A stretch of 64,000 bases of DNA from JBBQLG01 sp964251665 (GTDB lineage Bacteria; Bacteroidota; Bacteroidia; Cytophagales; Spirosomataceae), in NCBI GenBank assembly GCA_964251665.1, contig CAXUKO010000010.1, positions 193,962 through 257,961 of the forward strand. The letters run 5' to 3'. The position numbers were made by a program, and so were the translations under genes. How positions within the stretch are numbered: the first letter of the stretch is position 1; every line of letters starts with the position of its first letter. This document shows positions 43,201 through 51,351 of this stretch, piece by piece. The notes beneath the pieces were generated by a model. It was not told where the DNA came from. It saw only the letters and a program-made list of their open reading frames with translations, and did no database searches.

Positions 43201-44650
43201 GACGGCCCAGGGCAGTGGCACGCTGCGCTGGTCGACGGGCGAGACCAGCCCGGTCATCTCGGTGAGTGTGGCGGGCACGTATTCGGTTACGCTGACGGGG
43301 CCCAATGGCTGTTCAGCCAGCGCTACGGCTACCCTCACCGGTACCCCCACCACTCCCCCTGTCAGCCTAAGCAATGATGGCCCCCTGACCTGCACCAGGC
43401 CCAGCGTCACGCTCACCGCGTCGTCCACCGCTATGGGAGCCACTTACACCTTCCGGGGACCCCAGGGTACCGTCAGCAGCAATGGCAACACCGCCAGTGT
43501 CAGCGCCCCCGGCACCTACACGGTGACGCTGACCAGCAATGGCTGTTCGGCCACGGCGATGACTACCGTTGGTGGCAGCAGTGCCTTGCCCATCCTGACC
43601 ATCAGCCCCTCAGTCTCCACCGTCTGCGCCGGTAGCCCCGCCACCCTGACGGCCACCGGCGGACCAGCCGGGGCCACGCTGAGCTACCGCTGGAGTACCG
43701 GAGCGACCTCTCCCAGCATCAGCGTCTCGGCCGCCACCAGCACCACCTACTCGGTAACGGCCACTACCAGCGGGGGCTGCTCGGCCACCGCCACTGCCCG
43801 CCTGACGGTCAATCCCCGCCCGGCCGCACCTTATCTAACCCCGGTGCCCCGCACACTGTATACTACCAGCTTTCCCATCCCGCTGATCATCTACGCCCTG
43901 CCGACGGGTTTTGGCCTGGACCTGAACTTCTACCAGGCTGGTACCAACGCCCTCCTCGACCCGCCCCTCATCCGGCCTACCCAGTCCGGCAGCTTCGACT
44001 ACTACGCCACCCAGACCGACAGTAAGGGTTGCGTGAGTGGGCCGGCGGCTTTTTCGCTGAAGGTCCTTGAGGGCGGTACACTGGTGAGCAAACCCGCCGA
44101 CCAGACCGTCTGCCAGGGCAGCTCGACGGTGCTGAGCGTCACGGCCACGGGGGGCAACCTCAAGTACAGCTGGTACGAAGCCAATCCCGACACGCCCCTG
44201 CGGGTAAGTGAGGTGGGCACCGATACTAAGGGGGGCAAAACGGCCAGCCTGACGGTCAATCAGGTTCGGCAGAGTAAGCTCTACTACTGCCTGGTAATTG
44301 GTGATAAAGGGATTGGCGTGGCGGGCCCCATCAAGGTGGGTCTGCGCACCAACTGCGGGTCGGCTCGGCAGGCCGTGAGCGCCGAGCCGGGCACAACGCT
44401 CAGCGCGGTGGTTCTGGGCAACCCCGTCACGGGCGATCAGGCCGAGGTGGAAGTTAGCGGAGCGCAGGGGCAGGCCTTGCAGCTACGGCTGGTCGATACC
44501 CAAGGGAGGCTGGTGAGCCAGCAGCAACGCGCGTCGGCCCAGGGGATCGAACGAGTGAGCTTATCGGTCAGCGGTCAGTCGGCGGGCCTGTTTTTCTTGC
44601 AGGTCAGTACGTCGACTCAGCAGCTCACCGTCAAGATCTTGAAACGCTAA
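40259..44650 (+). CDS. Giant type IX-secreted surface protein with Ig-like repeats
   Basis: A 1463-residue exported protein. Layout by residue: signal peptide 1-34 (ends AWA); a choice-of-anchor/pectate-lyase-like beta-helix start (VSTKANDGAGSLRQAILDANADG); a glycine-rich stretch about 130-380; an Ig-like domain about 440-525; a DUF11-type domain about 530-660 (LTNSGQLTQGDNQGPELEDQLP); Ig/PKD-like repeats 670-1280 of the form SATLSCTSP...GTYSVTLT; another Ig-like domain with SWYEANPD; and a type IX sorting domain (NPVTGDQAEVEV...LVDTQGRLV...VKILKR, about 1380-1463). It should cross the outer membrane through the Por system and be anchored or released. Role is inferred as adhesion or gliding-related. 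The TPR regulator upstream may control it. Confidence 0.9.
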   Translation: MKNPFTKPNRYSFLLRQSLLLAVSCFLAISAWATTFPVSTKANDGAGSLRQAILDANADGSATAANPHLITFSVIGTITVVSPFLVVTNHVLIQGPGQAALTLSGGNATRIFWLQNGAITIRDLTLANGLAKGGDGGGGGMGAGGAIFMHEGREGGSGSLAVQLINVTLTGNSAQGGSAIDPPSRGGGGMGGTSNYFGGGGVIDNTSSEDGSSVSGKNNGGIVIFGSGGTGRTGGGGGFGGGGGAGSSGFNGYKGGPGGFSGGGGAGGLNKDTNNDEHFGRGGDGGDGGFGGGGGSGRGGGGNGGGGGYGGGGGGGYAYGGGGGFGGGNAGTTVGAKIIGGGGMGAGGAIFVTSGRLTMTNVSLTNNSATGGTGGAPGAGLGGAIFLFNKADNGGTAAPGTTNDPTVSACALTFSGNTATYQNNQPGRNDNNQYGAFPVTPGVAITQQPPSSSMVITGTNVKVSALFSGPVDSFQWYKEGTPVAGQTTPDLRLDNVTLSQAGSYSLVATGACTSVTTTAFNLSVVTPATLSGTKTVAGSFTPGGTITYTIVLTNSGQLTQGDNQGPELEDQLPSSLSVIQTAATSGSVSAVNARLVRWNGSLTAGSSVTITIGALVNPTNPVGQPIANQASINYDIRNEGVNRGIIRTDDPGTAAPNDATVFVATCPPPPALVLGNDGPLGCAKATVTLTASGASQGSTYVFSGGASPVGNTATVSMAGLYSVTATAPNGCTATATTAVSVIAPPTVSINPTSATLTCASPAISLTAIGTGSVRWSTGSTSPVISVSTAGTYSVTLTSADGCTATASTTIAADQTAPTVSISPTSATLSCTSPGATLTASGPGTFRWSTGSTDPQITVSTSGTYSVTLTGANGCPAVASATVSGDQTPPRVSITPTSAMLSCTNPVTNLTAVGTGSVRWSTGETSPVISVSTAGTYSVTLTSASGCVATASVTVSGDQRVPQVSISPSSASLSCTTPMVSLTAQGSGTLRWSTGETSPVISVSVAGTYSVTLTGPNGCSASATATLTGTPTTPPVSLSNDGPLTCTRPSVTLTASSTAMGATYTFRGPQGTVSSNGNTASVSAPGTYTVTLTSNGCSATAMTTVGGSSALPILTISPSVSTVCAGSPATLTATGGPAGATLSYRWSTGATSPSISVSAATSTTYSVTATTSGGCSATATARLTVNPRPAAPYLTPVPRTLYTTSFPIPLIIYALPTGFGLDLNFYQAGTNALLDPPLIRPTQSGSFDYYATQTDSKGCVSGPAAFSLKVLEGGTLVSKPADQTVCQGSSTVLSVTATGGNLKYSWYEANPDTPLRVSEVGTDTKGGKTASLTVNQVRQSKLYYCLVIGDKGIGVAGPIKVGLRTNCGSARQAVSAEPGTTLSAVVLGNPVTGDQAEVEVSGAQGQALQLRLVDTQGRLVSQQQRASAQGIERVSLSVSGQSAGLFFLQVSTSTQQLTVKILKR
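42497..43360 (+). repeat. Four in-frame 216-bp tandem repeats in the adhesin
   Basis: Units start at 42497, 42713, 42929 and 43145, each exactly 216 bases (72 codons). Each encodes VSI.P(T/S)SA.L.C...LTA.G.G..RWSTG...P.I.VS..GTYSVTLT...GC.A. They are similar but not identical in DNA, so recombination could change the copy number without a frameshift. Confidence 0.9.
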
Positions 44651-44656
44651 GCCAAC

Positions 44657-44709
44657 AGCCCATCACCAGGCATCTCCGCAAGGGGCGTAGTAACGGCTGG
44701 TGATGGGCT
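44657..44709 (+). terminator. 13-bp hairpin after the adhesin gene
   Basis: AGCCCATCACCAG (44657-44669) and CTGGTGATGGGCT (44697-44709) are perfectly complementary with a 27-base loop. It begins 7 bases after the stop codon. No long T-tract follows directly, so termination strength is uncertain. Confidence 0.6.
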
Positions 44710-44917
44710 GACCAACCCTTTTCGGGATGCTTTGGTCAAAAAAGTAAGATAAGCCCTGGCGTGCCTCGCCACTTGGGAGAGTCTCAAAAAGTGTGGGGTA
44801 CGTAGCTCAAGCTGCCAGCTGAGTCGGTACACCAGCCGGTAGCGCTCAATCCACAGCCGCTCCCTCCTCAGGCGTAGGTAACATCTGTCCGGGGGCTGCG
44901 CAACACGCAGCCCTTTT

Positions 44918-45919
44918 TTATGTACCCACGTTCCGGTACGTAAACCGATTGTCCAGCCCGGTAAACGGCTTACTGTCTATTTCGGCGTAGGGGTAGATGA
45001 AGTAATTGAGTGGTTCGGCCTGACGGGGATAGAGTTGCAGGTCACGCCCGATGGTGAACTCAACGCGGTTCTCGTCGTGAGCACCAAAAAAGTAAGCGCG
45101 TCTGGCCGGATTTTTGGCCGCTTCCGACGCATCGACCGGTACCCAGCCAATACCGTTCACAAAGAACTCGGCCCAGCAATGGTAACCGCTGATCTGTCCG
45201 GCGGGCCGGTCGGTGGGCAGCGAAAAACCGATGGCAAACCGCGCCGGAATCCTCACCGCCCGGCAATAGCCAATAAAGATGGCGTGGAAGTCGGTACAGT
45301 TGCCCCGCCGGGCATCGCAGGCGTAGTAAATATCGCCCCGTCCCCAGCCCTGACCGCTTTTGTCGTATTTCACCGTCGCGATGACGTGGTTATAAATGGC
45401 CCGCGCTTTCTCCAGATCCGTTTTAGCCCCCACCGAGTCGATAAGTTCCTGCGCCCAGCGTTTCACGTTTCCGTCGATGGGCACCAGCCGGTCGGGCAGG
45501 AGCCAGCGCGCCATATCCGGGTCGTTTGGGCCTGGGTCGGCTGGTTTTTGGGCGTATAACTGCGCCTGAATATGCTCTTTGCGAAGCGCCGTGAACTGCA
45601 TGGTCAGCGTAAATGGGGCGGTAGTTGATCCGGGGAGGCTAATCTGAACGGCCCGGTTTCCGTACGGCAGCGAGTCTATGGCGTACGGGTAGGGCGCTGT
45701 TATGGTTAGGTTGGTAATGCGCTGAAACGGGCTGTCGTGCGGTACCGGCACCCAAATGGCTACCGTTTTGGCCCCCGCTGGAATAGATTTTATCACCGTC
45801 TGGTAGGTGAAGGCAACGGTGCGCTCACGGGGACGATCAGGGCTAACGGCAGCCAGCAGACTGATCGCTACACCGATGAGTAAGGCCCGGTGTCGACCGG
45901 AATGTGTGTTACTTTTCAT
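44918..45919 (-). CDS. Secreted transglutaminase-like protein
   Basis: A 333-residue protein with a Sec signal peptide (HRALLIGVAISLLAAVSP) followed by a transglutaminase/protease-like domain. The triad is visible: Cys in ARRGNCTDFHAIFIGYCRAV, His in SGYHCWAEFFVNGIGW, and Asp in VPVDASEAAKN. An N-terminal immunoglobulin-like part (about 25-145) is typical of this bacterial group (KSIPAGAKTVAIWVPVPHDS). Such proteins are thought to act as exported thiol proteases or to crosslink; the substrate is unknown. It is transcribed toward the adhesin and does not share an operon with it. Confidence 0.9.
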   Translation of the reverse strand: MKSNTHSGRHRALLIGVAISLLAAVSPDRPRERTVAFTYQTVIKSIPAGAKTVAIWVPVPHDSPFQRITNLTITAPYPYAIDSLPYGNRAVQISLPGSTTAPFTLTMQFTALRKEHIQAQLYAQKPADPGPNDPDMARWLLPDRLVPIDGNVKRWAQELIDSVGAKTDLEKARAIYNHVIATVKYDKSGQGWGRGDIYYACDARRGNCTDFHAIFIGYCRAVRIPARFAIGFSLPTDRPAGQISGYHCWAEFFVNGIGWVPVDASEAAKNPARRAYFFGAHDENRVEFTIGRDLQLYPRQAEPLNYFIYPYAEIDSKPFTGLDNRFTYRNVGT

Positions 45920-46293
45920 AGTCTCCCTTATAATCCAGATGAACTGCCCGGGGTTTCGGGAAACCGAAAATTCAGGCTGATTTTTCGGCTACGGATCAGC
46001 GCATTACAGCCGGCTAAGAGCCATTACCGGGGTTTTAGCGTCCTGTACGGGTAGCGTGCAGTAAAACATAGCACTATATAAAGCATTACTACGCTATCTC
46101 CGTAAATGATTGTGTTATTCCGTTATCAGAAATGACTATAAAAACAAGTTTGCCCGAGTGCTGTTAATCTGCAACTTTCTTTCAGTCAAAACATTGTAAA
46201 TTTATGTTAGTAGCAATGATAAGCTATATTAACAAATAAGAATACCGGCTTATTGTACTATAAAAGGTTTTGTCGCCGTAAACACTCGACACG
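45920..46293. other. AT-rich divergent promoter region
   Basis: This 374-base stretch separates the transglutaminase and a small gene on opposite strands. Its 3' half (46080-46293) is notably AT-rich with no gene. Several runs (TTATTGTACTATAAAAGGTTTTG) look promoter-like but no exact TAnnTTTG element was found. Confidence 0.45.
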
Positions 46294-46521
46294 ATGAACA
46301 CGATACACGAACAGGTTGCTGCACTGCAACAGAAGATAGATTACCTGATTGAGCAAATTACCATCCTGACGGGTGAGCATACCATACCTGCGTCCTCACT
46401 TCGGGCAGCGCCCCGGAAGGGCCGACCAGCCGTGCGCGAAGCCGGTCATACGGACACAGCCAACGAAATCGGCATTAACCGGTACCGGGCCATGCGGGCG
46501 GAAGAACAGGGGCTTACTTAA
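46294..46521 (+). CDS. Small coiled-coil protein, 75 residues
   Basis: A short frame starting MNTIHEQVAALQQKIDYLIEQI, an amphipathic heptad pattern (about 1-28) that suggests coiled-coil oligomerisation, and a basic, disordered C-terminal half (RAAPRKGRPAVREAG). It has an AT-rich promoter region of its own upstream and its stop overlaps the convergent flavoprotein gene by 8 bases. No family was recognised; the AT-rich leader and the clean helix favour a real gene. Confidence 0.55.
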   Translation: MNTIHEQVAALQQKIDYLIEQITILTGEHTIPASSLRAAPRKGRPAVREAGHTDTANEIGINRYRAMRAEEQGLT

Positions 46522-48172
46522 TTGCCTGAGCCACTGCCCGCCCGGCCACCCGGCCCGAGAAGATACAGCCGCCGAGAAACGTGCCCTCCAGCGAACGGTA
46601 GCCGTGCATACCGCCCCCGCCAAAACCGGCCACTTCACCAGCCGCGTACAGGCCGGGAATCGGTTGCCCAAGGGTATCCAGTACCCGGCCTGAGAGATCC
46701 GTTTCAAGGCCTCCCAGCGTTTTACGGGTGATAATATTTAACCGAACGGCAATGAGCGGACCAGCCGCCGGGTCGAGCAGTTTATGGAGTTTCGCGGTGC
46801 GGATGAGCCGGTCGCCAATGTATTTCTGCGCTCCGCGAATGGCCGTTATCTGCGAGTCTTTGCTGTATGGGTTGTCGATCTGCCGGTCGCGGGCCATGAT
46901 TTCTGCTTCCAGCGACGCCAGGTCGATGAGTGGCTCATCGGTCAGCGCGTTCATGCCCTGTACCAAACCGGCCAGCGAGGTGTTCACCACGAAGTCGGCT
47001 CCCCTGGTTTTGAACGCTTCAACCGGAGCGGGAGCCGCCTTGCCGAACGCCCGGCCGAGTGTCTGACGCCAGCTTTTACCGGTCAGATCCGGGTTTTGTT
47101 CGGAGCCGGACAGGGCAAACTCGTGCCGGATGATTTTCTGCGTCAGCACAAACCAGGTGTAGTCATGCCCCGTATGCATGATGTGTTTAAGCGTGCCCAG
47201 GGTGTCGAAGCCGGGAAACAGCGGCACCGGAAGGCGTTTGCCGTGCGCGTCGAGCCAGAGCGAGGAGGGCCCCGGCAAAATGCGAATACCGTGACGACTC
47301 CAGATGGGATTCCAGTTCTGGAGCCCCTCGGTGTAATGCCACATCCGGTCGCGGTTAATCAGGCTGGCACCGGCTGCTTCGGCGATGCCCAGCATCCGGC
47401 CGTCTACGTGGTCGGGTACGCCCGAGATCATGCGTTTGGGCGGGTTGCCTAAGCGCTCGGGCCAGTTTTTGCGAACCAGCTCGTGGTTGGCACCGATGCC
47501 ACCGGCCGTGACGACAACGGCCTGCGCTTTCAGCGTAAAGTCACCGACAACGACCCGGCTGCTTTTTTCGCCCCGCTTTACGGCGCTTGGCTCCAGAATT
47601 TCGCCCCGGATGCCGTCCGCAACGCCGTTGGTCATGGTCAGCTCATTAACCCGATACCGGAATTTCAACGTGATCAGCCCGCGTTTTACGGCCTCCTGAA
47701 CCCGGTGCACAAACGGGGCCAGTACGCCGGGGCCCGTACCCCAGGTGACGTGAAAGCGGGGCACTGAGTTGCCATGCCCGACGGCACCGTAGCCACCCCG
47801 TTCGGCCCAGCCCACAACGGGAAAAAAACGGACACCCTGCTGATGCAGCCAGGCCCGTTTTTCCCCGGCTGCAAAGTCTAAATAGGCTTCGGCCCACTGC
47901 CGAGGCCAATGGTCTTCGGGCCGGTCGAACCCTGCCGTACCCATCCAGTCGGCCCGGGCCAGCTCGTGCGAATCCCGGATACCCAGTCGTCGCTGTTCGG
48001 GTGAATCGATCAAAAATAGGCCACCAAACGACCAGAAGGCCTGCCCACCCATGTTTTGCTCCGGCTCCTGATCAACAACGATGACCCGCTTGCCCGCATC
48101 GGCGAGTTCGGCGGCAGCAACCAGACCGGCCAGGCCAGCCCCAACAACAATAACATCAGCATCCGTGGGCAT
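46514..48172 (-). CDS. KstD-like FAD-binding dehydrogenase
   Basis: A 552-residue flavoprotein of the fumarate-reductase/3-ketosteroid-dehydrogenase superfamily. The start at 48172 gives MPTDADVIVVGAGLAGLVAAAELADAGKRVIVVDQEPEQN, the FAD-binding fold; 21 more upstream in-frame codons are not protein-like. Other landmarks are NMGGQAFWSFGGLF, VVTAGGIGANHELVRKNWP and, near the end, the second FAD contact LYAAGEVAGFGGGGMHGYRSLEGTFLGGCIFSGRVAG. The length and layout match the FAD-binding dehydrogenases annotated as KstD-like, but no steroid genes lie nearby, so steroid dehydrogenation is not claimed. Confidence 0.88.
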   Translation of the reverse strand: MPTDADVIVVGAGLAGLVAAAELADAGKRVIVVDQEPEQNMGGQAFWSFGGLFLIDSPEQRRLGIRDSHELARADWMGTAGFDRPEDHWPRQWAEAYLDFAAGEKRAWLHQQGVRFFPVVGWAERGGYGAVGHGNSVPRFHVTWGTGPGVLAPFVHRVQEAVKRGLITLKFRYRVNELTMTNGVADGIRGEILEPSAVKRGEKSSRVVVGDFTLKAQAVVVTAGGIGANHELVRKNWPERLGNPPKRMISGVPDHVDGRMLGIAEAAGASLINRDRMWHYTEGLQNWNPIWSRHGIRILPGPSSLWLDAHGKRLPVPLFPGFDTLGTLKHIMHTGHDYTWFVLTQKIIRHEFALSGSEQNPDLTGKSWRQTLGRAFGKAAPAPVEAFKTRGADFVVNTSLAGLVQGMNALTDEPLIDLASLEAEIMARDRQIDNPYSKDSQITAIRGAQKYIGDRLIRTAKLHKLLDPAAGPLIAVRLNIITRKTLGGLETDLSGRVLDTLGQPIPGLYAAGEVAGFGGGGMHGYRSLEGTFLGGCIFSGRVAGRAVAQAIK

Positions 48173-48678
48173 AGTCAATTTTTTGTACGGTGATTTGTGG
48201 CTACAGTGAGATCCGCCTATGGCTGGCTGACCCACTCTGGAAATATACGATAAACGGGCGGACCGGGATATAGAGCCGGATAAATTCGGCAGGGCGGCTT
48301 TGGCCGGGTCCGATTTCCCCGGCCTTGCTTACCCTGGTCGTTCAGCCAACCTGTTTTTACCGAAATAAAGTCAGCCCCCATATGGACTCGGATCCGGTCA
48401 TGGCTGGTGATCCGGGGTCGCGCGGAGCGGGCGACGTATCTTTGGTAGCGCAATACCTGCCCTGCCTGGATGGGTTGGGGCATCGGGTAAAGGGCCACAG
48501 CATCGGGAAAACCATGAACCTGAACGAATTTCCGCTCCTGATTCAGCGTACAGCGGTATTGATTTACCGACTGACGCGGTAAGGTGATAAGTGGTAAGGA
48601 AGCTAACGGCTCATTTATCCAAAAACCAAGTTTGCCCATTCCGGTTAGTAGGGGAACACAAGCTGTAGTCATACAACC
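48173..48678. other. Non-coding stretch, possible hidden reading frames
   Basis: No convincing gene. A minus-strand frame (48217-48672) and a plus-strand frame (48325-48582) are open but low in protein-like features and overlap each other. The region holds the promoters of the divergent flavoprotein and the dehydrogenase at 48679. Confidence 0.4.
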
Positions 48679-49410
48679 ATGCAGATTTCTGGAAACACAA
48701 TGTTGATTACCGGGGGTACATCGGGCCTCGGTTTGGGTTTTGCCAAAGCATTTACGGCAGCGGGCAATACCGTCATTATCTGCGGCCGTCGGCAGGAGCG
48801 ATTAGATGAGATTCAGGCCCGGAATCCGGCGATCATAACCCGGGTGTGCGATGTTGCCGATCCGGCTCAGCGGGAGGCCCTGTTTGCCTGGGTCGCTGGT
48901 GAGCATCCCAACGTTAACGTGCTGATCAATAACGCCGGGGTGCAAAACCCGACCGACCTGACAAAACCGGTTGACCTGGAGCGGGTCAGGCTGGAAACGG
49001 AGACTAATTTTATCGCGCCCGTGCATTTAACGTCCTTGTTTGCGCAGCATTTAGCCGCAAAGCCGCAGGCCGCTATTATCAACATTTCGTCGGGGCTGGG
49101 GTTTGCGCCCCTGGCGTTAACGTCGGTGTACTGCGCCACAAAAGCGGCTGTGCATTCGCTCACGCTGTCGCTGCGGTATCAACTGCGTAACACCTCGGTT
49201 GAGGTGATCGAAATCATTCCGCCAGCGGTCGCGACTGAATTAGGCAGTCAGGACGGTGGGCCAAAAGCGGTGCCCGGTGCCATGTCTGTCGATGCCTTCA
49301 TCACGGAAGCGATGGATGGCCTGAAGGCGAATGAACTGGAGATTGCCGTTGGGCAGGCGGCTTATCTGCGGGCTGATCCGGCACAGGCTTTCGGCATGAT
49401 GAACCGGTAG
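48679..49410 (+). CDS. Short-chain dehydrogenase (DltE-like), paralogue
   Basis: A 243-residue SDR. TGGTSGLG (residues 11-18) binds the cofactor, NNAG follows, and YCATK holds the catalytic Tyr-x3-Lys. The sequence parallels the one at 13946-14674 along the whole length (for example ITGGTSGLGLGF versus ITGGASGIGLGL, and EIIPPAVATELG versus EMIPPALNTDLG), so these are two copies of one family in the same region. The substrate is unknown. It converges tail to tail with the esterase, leaving 5 bases between the stops. Confidence 0.9.
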   Translation: MQISGNTMLITGGTSGLGLGFAKAFTAAGNTVIICGRRQERLDEIQARNPAIITRVCDVADPAQREALFAWVAGEHPNVNVLINNAGVQNPTDLTKPVDLERVRLETETNFIAPVHLTSLFAQHLAAKPQAAIINISSGLGFAPLALTSVYCATKAAVHSLTLSLRYQLRNTSVEVIEIIPPAVATELGSQDGGPKAVPGAMSVDAFITEAMDGLKANELEIAVGQAAYLRADPAQAFGMMNR

Positions 49411-49415
49411 GCCGA

Positions 49416-50306
49416 CTACCGATTTACACCAACCAGTTTCAGTAAATCCCGGTAAATGAGGTTATGCTGCCAGTACAATTGCAGTACCATCCCGACGTGT
49501 TTTTTGCGCGGAATGACCGTATACTGATGCTGAACACCAAGTTCCTGAAGCCGCTGATTGAATTTCTGGCTGCTGTTTGTAATGCTGGGGTAGGTGCGGC
49601 CACCCGTGTAAATGAGCATAGGTGGGCTGCCCGCGCCGACGTAATACATGGGCGAAACAGCCTTCCAGACGGCGGGGTCTTTGCCATAAGGCACCAGATA
49701 CTGCTGATCGTTGGGATACTCCATTTTGGTCAGGTAATCGAACATATCCAGCCCCGCCGGATCATCCAGAATAGCGCCCTTCACCGGGTTTCCGGCCAGC
49801 CCCAGCTTGGTGAACAACTGGTTATCGGTCGCCAGTAAAGCGGCAAATCCGCCCCCTGCCGAGTGCCCCATCACGAAGACCCGCTCCGGGTCACCGCCGT
49901 ACTCCGAAATGTGTTGTGTAACCCACAGTACGGCGCGGGCGCAATCGTCGGCCATCGCCGGAACCAGCACTTCGGGCGCCAGCCGGTAGTTGATAATCAC
50001 GGCCACAACGCCCTGTTTAGCCAGTCGGCGGCCAATGAAGGTATAAATGTTTTTGCTGCCGCTGTTCCAGCTACCCCCGTGAATAAACACTACGACGGGG
50101 CGTTTGGTGGCTACCTTCTGCCGGGGCTCATACACGTCCAGAATGTGGCGTTCGGGGTTGAAGCCGGGCGTATTGGCTGCTACATACGGAATATCTTTGG
50201 TCCGTCGGCTGGGCCGGGCAACGGCGCATTCATTGCCGATCAAAAGAAAGCTGAACACGATAAACAGGGCGACAGGAATCTGCCAGAGTAAACGAAGACG
50301 AAACAT
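49416..50306 (-). CDS. Secreted alpha/beta hydrolase of the esterase/lipase group
   Basis: A 296-residue hydrolase with an N-terminal hydrophobic signal (IPVALFIVFSFLLIG, followed by Cys). The HGG oxyanion motif is VVFIHGGSWNSGSKN and the nucleophile elbow is GHSAGGGFAALL, preceded by the DCARAVLWVTQHISEYGGDPERVFVMG typical of the hormone-sensitive-lipase/carboxylesterase group. A C-terminal His (KKHVGMVLQLYW) completes the triad. It acts on short esters outside the cytoplasm. Gene neighbours on both sides are oppositely oriented or separated, so it is probably monocistronic. Confidence 0.88.
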   Translation of the reverse strand: MFRLRLLWQIPVALFIVFSFLLIGNECAVARPSRRTKDIPYVAANTPGFNPERHILDVYEPRQKVATKRPVVVFIHGGSWNSGSKNIYTFIGRRLAKQGVVAVIINYRLAPEVLVPAMADDCARAVLWVTQHISEYGGDPERVFVMGHSAGGGFAALLATDNQLFTKLGLAGNPVKGAILDDPAGLDMFDYLTKMEYPNDQQYLVPYGKDPAVWKAVSPMYYVGAGSPPMLIYTGGRTYPSITNSSQKFNQRLQELGVQHQYTVIPRKKHVGMVLQLYWQHNLIYRDLLKLVGVNR

Positions 50307-50572
50307 GGGGTGAGGAGTGATGTCATAGACTCTTCAGCGGTGAAGAGGTACAGTCAATGAACATATACGATAGCGGAGTGTTTCAGGTTTGCCCACCCAG
50401 CCGTACGGTTGTGTAGTTGCTGGAATATTACTCTGCGCTGACTCACAGGGCTTTGTGGTGTGGAACAGCGGGCGTGAATTAGTAGTTTCAAACTTTCGGA
50501 GAAGACGACACGTTAACGGCGAAGGCCAGGGCTTTGGCGCTCCGGCCAGTATTCAATCATCCAATTGTACTC

Positions 50573-51286
50573 ATGGCAGACATTATTAAAACCGCCCTCA
50601 TCACCGGCGGCTCCAAAGGAATCGGTTACGGCGTTGCCGAAGTACTCATCCGGCAGGGGGTTCGGGTAGCCATCACCAGCCGTTCGGCCGACAGTGCCGC
50701 TGCAGCGGCTTCATTAAATGAAATAAGGCCTGGCCACGCGCTTGGCATTGCCGCCGATGTGCGCGACCTGGCCTCGCAGCATCAGGCCGTAGCTACAATC
50801 CTGGGGCAGTGGGGACGGCTGGACTACGTCATTGCCAATGCGGGTGTCGGCCATTTCGCCCCGATTCAGGAGCTGACTCCCGAGCAATGGCAGGAAACCA
50901 TCGACATTAACCTGACGGGTGTTTTCTACACCGCTAAAGCGACCATTGCTGCGCTGAAAGAAACGGAAGGCTATTTTATTTCGATTTCCAGCCTCGCCGG
51001 TACAAACTTTTTTGAGAAGGGAGCCGCTTACAATGCCAGTAAATTCGGGGTTGTGGGCTTCTCGCAGGCCATCATGCTTGATCTGCGCAGTGAAGGCATT
51101 AAAGTGTCCACGATCATGCCCGGTTCCGTTGCTACGGAGTTTGCGGATAATCAGGTGAGTGAAAAAGACGCCTGGAAAATTCAGCCCGAAGACATTGGTC
51201 ACCTTGTTTATGACCTGCTGAAAATGCATCCCCGCACCCTGCCCAGCAAGATAGAAGTGCGGCCGACGCGTCCCGGCGGCAAATAG
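50573..51286 (+). CDS. Short-chain dehydrogenase (3-oxoacyl-ACP reductase type)
   Basis: A 237-residue SDR starting at MADIIKTALITGGSKGIGYGVAE; 13 in-frame codons before it are not used. TGGSKGIG is the cofactor motif, NAG is in YVIANAGVG, and the catalytic Ser and Tyr-x3-Lys are in ISISSLAG and YNASK. It resembles FabG-like reductases in length, but lacks any fatty-acid gene neighbour, so it probably reduces another ketone. It is unrelated in orientation and detail to the DltE-like pair and ends at a palindromic terminator shared with the RidA gene. Confidence 0.9.
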   Translation: MADIIKTALITGGSKGIGYGVAEVLIRQGVRVAITSRSADSAAAAASLNEIRPGHALGIAADVRDLASQHQAVATILGQWGRLDYVIANAGVGHFAPIQELTPEQWQETIDINLTGVFYTAKATIAALKETEGYFISISSLAGTNFFEKGAAYNASKFGVVGFSQAIMLDLRSEGIKVSTIMPGSVATEFADNQVSEKDAWKIQPEDIGHLVYDLLKMHPRTLPSKIEVRPTRPGGK

Positions 51287-51297
51287 ATCGGTTATGA

Positions 51298-51339
51298 CTT
51301 TCTATTAGCCCACGACTTAAGTTGTGGGCTAATAGAAAG
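51298..51339. terminator. Near-perfect 42-base palindrome
   Basis: Arms 51298-51318 and 51319-51339 (core TCTATTAGCCCAC) pair with one mismatch and no separate loop. The T/A-rich ends suit a bidirectional terminator for the convergent dehydrogenase and RidA genes. Confidence 0.8.
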
Positions 51340-51351
51340 GGAATCAGTAGT

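Noticed and set aside
48217..48672. 151-codon minus-strand frame between the flavoprotein and the dehydrogenase
   Set aside because: Low-complexity, Pro/Arg-rich translation with no hydrophobic core or motif, overlapping another open frame on the plus strand; probably non-coding.
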